From the NCBI RefSeq assembly GCF_021699195.1, contig NZ_SSXE01000099.1:46871-81533 (forward strand): 34,663 nucleotides of DNA, written 5' to 3'. The stretch is from Nonomuraea sp. MG754425 (GTDB taxonomy: Bacteria > Actinomycetota > Actinomycetes > Streptosporangiales > Streptosporangiaceae). Of the stretch, positions 31,692 through 34,663 are shown in pieces (within the stretch, counting starts at the first letter, position 1; the number at the start of each line of letters is the position of its first letter). The notes under the pieces are model-generated. The model was not told the origin of the DNA, did no database searches, and saw nothing but the letters and a program-made list of their open reading frames with translations. The position numbers and the translations under genes are program-made.

Positions 31692-34256
31692 GTGACAACG
31701 CCAGAGCTGCCAACTCAATACACACCGGCCGACGTCGAGACCCGCAGCTACGAGCGATGGGTGTCCGAAGGCTACTTCCGCGCCGACCCGGGCAGCTCGC
31801 GCGAGCCGTACAGCATCGTCCTTCCGCCGCCCAACGTGACCGGTGTGCTGCACATCGGGCACGCACTCGACCACTCCGTCCAGGACGCGCTGACGCGCCG
31901 CGCCCGTATGCAGGGGCGCGAGACGCTCTGGCTGCCCGGCATGGACCACGCCGGCATCGCCACCCAGAACGTCGTCGAACGCGAGCTGGCCAAACAGGGC
32001 AAGTCGCGCCACGACCTCGGGCGCGAGGCGTTCGTCGAGCGCGTCTGGGAGTGGAAGGAGGAGTCCGGCGGCCGGATCCTCGGCCAGATGCGCAAGCTCG
32101 GCGACGGCGTCGACTGGTCGCGCGAGCGGTTCACGATGGACCCCGGGCTCTCGCGGGCCGTCCAGACCATCTTCAAGAAGCTGTTCGACGACGGGCTGAT
32201 CTACCGCGCCGAGCGCATCATCAACTGGTGCCCGCGCTGTCTGACCGCGCTGTCCGACATCGAGGTGGAGCACAGCGAGGACGAGGGCGAACTCGTCTCC
32301 ATCCGCTACTCCGACGAGATCGTGGTGGCCACCACGCGGGCCGAGACCATGCTCGGCGACACCGCCGTGGCCGTCCACCCCTCCGACGAGCGTTACGCCC
32401 ACCTGATCGGCACGCTGGTCGAGGTGCCGCTCACCGGCCGCATGATCCCCGTCGTCGCCGACGAGCACGTCGATCCGGCGTTCGGCACCGGCGCGGTCAA
32501 GGTGACCCCCGCGCACGACCCCAACGACTTCGAGATCGGCCGGCGGCACTCGCTGCCGTCGCTGACCGTCATGGACGAGCGCGGCGTCATCACCGCGCAC
32601 GGGCCGTTCGAGGGGCTCGACCGCTTCGAGGCACGTCCCGCCGTGGTCGCCGCGCTGCGCGCCGAGGGCCGCATCGTCGCCGAGAAGCGCCCGTACCTGC
32701 ACTCGGTCGGCCACTGCTCGCGCTGCAAGACGGTGGTGGAGCCGCGGCTGTCGCTGCAGTGGTTCGTCAATGTCGCGCCGCTGGCCAAGGCCGCCGGCGA
32801 CGCCGTCCGCGACGGGCGCACCCGCATCCACCCGCCGGAGCTGGCCAAGCGCTACTTCGACTGGGTCGACGACATGCACGACTGGTGCATCTCCCGCCAG
32901 CTCTGGTGGGGCCACCGCATCCCGGTCTGGTACGGCCCCGGCGGCGAGGTCGTGTGCGTGGGCCCCGACGAGCAGCCGCCGGCCGGCTACACGCAGGACT
33001 CCGACGTGCTCGACACGTGGTTCTCGTCCGGGCTGTGGCCGTTCTCGACCATGGGCTGGCCCGAGCGCACGCCCGAGCTGGAGCGCTTCTACCCGACGTC
33101 CGTGCTGGTCACCGGCTACGACATCCTGTTCTTCTGGGTCGCCCGGATGATGATGTTCGGCCTGTACGCCATGGACGGCGAGCCGCCGTTCCGCGTGGTC
33201 GCGCTGCACGGCATGGTCCGCGACCAGTACGGCAAGAAGATGTCGAAGTCGTTCGGCAACGTCGTCGATCCGCTCGACTGGATCGAGCGTTTCGGCGCCG
33301 ACGCCACCCGCTTCACCCTGCTGCGCGGCGCCAACCCCGGCGCCGACGTCGCGGTGAGCGAGGAGTGGGCGGCCGGTTCACGCAACTTCTGCAACAAGAT
33401 CTGGAACGCCACCAGGTTCGCGCTGATGAACGGCGCGGCCGTCGGCTCGCTGGAGGGCGCGGAGCTGACCGCGGCCGATCGCTGGATCCTGTCGCGCCTG
33501 CGCAGCGTCATCACCGCGGCCGACGCGGCCTTCGAGGAGTTCGAGTTCGCCAAGGCTTCGGATCTGCTCTACCACTTCGCGTGGGACGAGGTCTGCGACT
33601 GGTACCTCGAACTGGCGAAGATCCAGCTCGGCGAGGGCCTGGAGCACACCAGGCTGGTGCTCGGCCACGTGCTCGACGCGCTGCTGAGGCTGATGCATCC
33701 GCTGGTGCCGTTCGTGACCGAGGAGTTGTGGCGGGCCGTCACCGGGGGAGAGTCGATCGTCGTGTCCGCGTGGCCGGTGCCCGACCCCCGGCACGCCGAT
33801 CCGGCGGCCGAGGCCGAGATCGGGGCGCTGCAGGAGCTGGTGACGGAGGTCCGCAGGTTCCGCTCCGATCAAGGGCTCAAGCCGGGCCAGAAGGCGGCCG
33901 CGCGGCTCGGCCTGGCCGGCACGCCGCTGGCGGGCCAGGAGCCGGCGATCAGGTCCCTGCTGCGGCTGACGGAGCCGCCGGAGTCGTTCAACGCCACCGC
34001 GCGCTTCACGGTGGGGGGCGTCACGGTGGAGATCGACACCGCGGGCGCCATCGACGTGGCCGCCGAGCGCAAGCGGCTGGAGAAGGATCTGGCGGTCGCG
34101 CGCAAGGAGGCCGCCCAGGTCGCGGCGAAGCTGGGCAACGAGCAGTTCATGTCCAAGGCGCCGGAGGATGTCGTGACCAAGGTCAGGAGCCGGGCCGATC
34201 AGGCGTCCGCCGACATCACGAGGCTGGAAGCCCAGCTCGCGGCCCTGGGGGTTTGA
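31692..34256 (+). CDS. valS: Valyl-tRNA synthetase
   Basis: Charges tRNA-Val. The protein has 854 residues. The class I signatures are HIGH at 54-57 (PPPNVTGVLHIGHA) and KMSKS at 516-520. An editing domain (about 185-330, with TTRAETMLGD) removes mischarged Thr. A C-terminal coiled coil (about 790-850) contacts the tRNA. The GTG start follows TAGAAT by 8 nt without a ribosome site, so the message is probably leaderless. In M. tuberculosis folC follows valS; here an rRNA promoter region follows. Confidence 0.97.
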   Translation: MTTPELPTQYTPADVETRSYERWVSEGYFRADPGSSREPYSIVLPPPNVTGVLHIGHALDHSVQDALTRRARMQGRETLWLPGMDHAGIATQNVVERELAKQGKSRHDLGREAFVERVWEWKEESGGRILGQMRKLGDGVDWSRERFTMDPGLSRAVQTIFKKLFDDGLIYRAERIINWCPRCLTALSDIEVEHSEDEGELVSIRYSDEIVVATTRAETMLGDTAVAVHPSDERYAHLIGTLVEVPLTGRMIPVVADEHVDPAFGTGAVKVTPAHDPNDFEIGRRHSLPSLTVMDERGVITAHGPFEGLDRFEARPAVVAALRAEGRIVAEKRPYLHSVGHCSRCKTVVEPRLSLQWFVNVAPLAKAAGDAVRDGRTRIHPPELAKRYFDWVDDMHDWCISRQLWWGHRIPVWYGPGGEVVCVGPDEQPPAGYTQDSDVLDTWFSSGLWPFSTMGWPERTPELERFYPTSVLVTGYDILFFWVARMMMFGLYAMDGEPPFRVVALHGMVRDQYGKKMSKSFGNVVDPLDWIERFGADATRFTLLRGANPGADVAVSEEWAAGSRNFCNKIWNATRFALMNGAAVGSLEGAELTAADRWILSRLRSVITAADAAFEEFEFAKASDLLYHFAWDEVCDWYLELAKIQLGEGLEHTRLVLGHVLDALLRLMHPLVPFVTEELWRAVTGGESIVVSAWPVPDPRHADPAAEAEIGALQELVTEVRRFRSDQGLKPGQKAAARLGLAGTPLAGQEPAIRSLLRLTEPPESFNATARFTVGGVTVEIDTAGAIDVAAERKRLEKDLAVARKEAAQVAAKLGNEQFMSKAPEDVVTKVRSRADQASADITRLEAQLAALGV

Positions 34257-34267
34257 ACCGTACGAGC

Positions 34268-34306
34268 GAGGGAAGGCTCATTCGTTGCCGAGAACGGGCC
34301 TTCCTC
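34268..34306 (+). terminator. Terminator of valS
   Basis: GAGGGAAGGC and GCCTTCCTC pair with one bulged base around a 20-nt loop. Confidence 0.55.
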
Positions 34307-34400
34307 GTCTCAGAGGCTGCTAGAGTTTTCAACGCAGGGCCAATCGGGCCTGACATCCCGCTGAACGAACCCCGACTTTCGGGTGGCTCCAGCCACGTGG

Positions 34401-34430
34401 TTGGACAAGAGCCGAAAGTTGGAGTAAGTT
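34401..34430 (+). promoter_or_regulatory. rRNA operon promoter, upstream copy
   Basis: TTGGAC (34401-34406), 18 nt, TAAGTT (34425-34430). An inverted repeat, ACTTTCGG/CCGAAAGT (34375-34382 and 34412-34419), reaches into the spacer. Confidence 0.55.
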
Positions 34431-34482
34431 AGGGGGGTTGCCTCCGAGAGGGGCAAGTCCGGAAGCTCCCGGATCGGGCGGT

Positions 34483-34512
34483 TTGACAAGGATCGTCCGG
34501 ATCTGGTAGCAT
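34483..34512 (+). promoter_or_regulatory. rRNA operon promoter, downstream copy
   Basis: A perfect -35 TTGACA (34483-34488), 18 nt, and -10 TAGCAT (34507-34512). The tandem arrangement with the upstream copy is usual for rRNA operons. Confidence 0.8.
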
Positions 34513-34518
34513 GAAGGA

Positions 34519-34663
34519 AATGAAATGTGCGCCTCGCGCACCGGGGTCCAGAAGGATTCTGGTGCGGATGTACGCGTCCGTTTCTTGAGAACTCAACAGT
34601 GTGTTAAAAGCCAGTGCATGATTTTTCATGCAACACCTCGTCAAGATTGTTTTCTTGATGGAT
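34519..34663 (+). other. Leader of a ribosomal RNA operon (16S lies beyond the window)
   Basis: The sequence TTCTTGAGAACTCAACAGTG (34582-34601) is the conserved antitermination/processing block found before 16S rRNA in actinomycetes. Two hairpins follow: TGCATGA/TCATGCA (34615-34632) and TCAAGA/TCTTGA (34641-34658). These probably join 16S processing stems. The region is AT-richer than the rest, as is normal there. The mature 16S start is not in the window. Confidence 0.85.

Noticed and set aside
34329..34644. Minus-strand frames in the rRNA leader
   Set aside because: They lie over rRNA promoters and the processing leader; no ribosome sites or family.

Overview
The window is chromosomal DNA from a high-GC, mycothiol-using actinomycete. 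Streptosporangiales-like is my best guess (inference, not shown). Support comes from paired ClpP1/ClpP2, a WhiJ-type regulator/ATPase pair, a bL37 micro-gene, a c-di-AMP riboswitch ahead of a cell-wall gene, GC-rich third codon positions, many GTG/TTG starts, and several genes with a -10 box directly before the start codon (leaderless). I see no insertion sequence, integrase, phage gene or CRISPR array.

Layout: (1) 1-7.8 kb: 5' part of a membrane Ser/Thr kinase, aminopeptidase N (pepN), a mycothiol-dependent DsbA/nitroreductase-like protein, an aldehyde dehydrogenase, an SDR oxidoreductase with peptide deformylase, and ribose-5-phosphate isomerase B. (2) 7.8-26.7 kb, accessory: a basic 48-residue protein, an Eis-like acetyltransferase, a membrane SpoIIE-type phosphatase, an orphan response regulator with an atypical receiver, an M50 site-2 protease, an ABC transporter plus two-component operon, a riboswitch-controlled secreted coiled-coil/peptidase-like protein, a deoR-galT operon, bL37, TrpB2, a uridine-kinase-like protein with a ruined P-loop, a DUF5946-like protein, tRNA-Gly and tRNA-Pro, a VOC/AraC pair opposite a DoxX protein, a gene fragment, a DinB/DUF664 protein, and a divergent RsbW-like ATPase / WhiJ-like regulator pair. 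(3) 26.7-34.3 kb: tig, clpP1, clpP2, clpX and valS. (4) 34.3-34.66 kb: tandem rRNA-type promoters and an rRNA leader; the 16S gene should start just past the right edge.

From memory, the order pepN / nitroreductase / rpiB ... tig / clpP1 / clpP2 / clpX ... valS matches the Mycobacterium tuberculosis segment Rv2467 to Rv2448c. The backbone is therefore an old protein-folding and degradation neighbourhood into which about 19 kb of other genes sits between rpiB and tig. Trigger factor receives nascent chains, deformylase trims their ends, ClpXP1P2 degrades proteins, PepN finishes peptides, and bL37, tRNAs, valS and the rRNA promoters add translation functions.

The most notable non-coding signals are the c-di-AMP riboswitch (17746-17873), an array of eight TGCA motifs between the WhiJ-like regulator and its ATPase, a 26-bp perfect palindrome with repeated CCACCG half-sites before the ABC/two-component operon, an inverted repeat across the deoR promoter, and structured leaders before tig and clpP1. 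No wholly new multi-gene system is convincingly visible; the candidates are given as findings.
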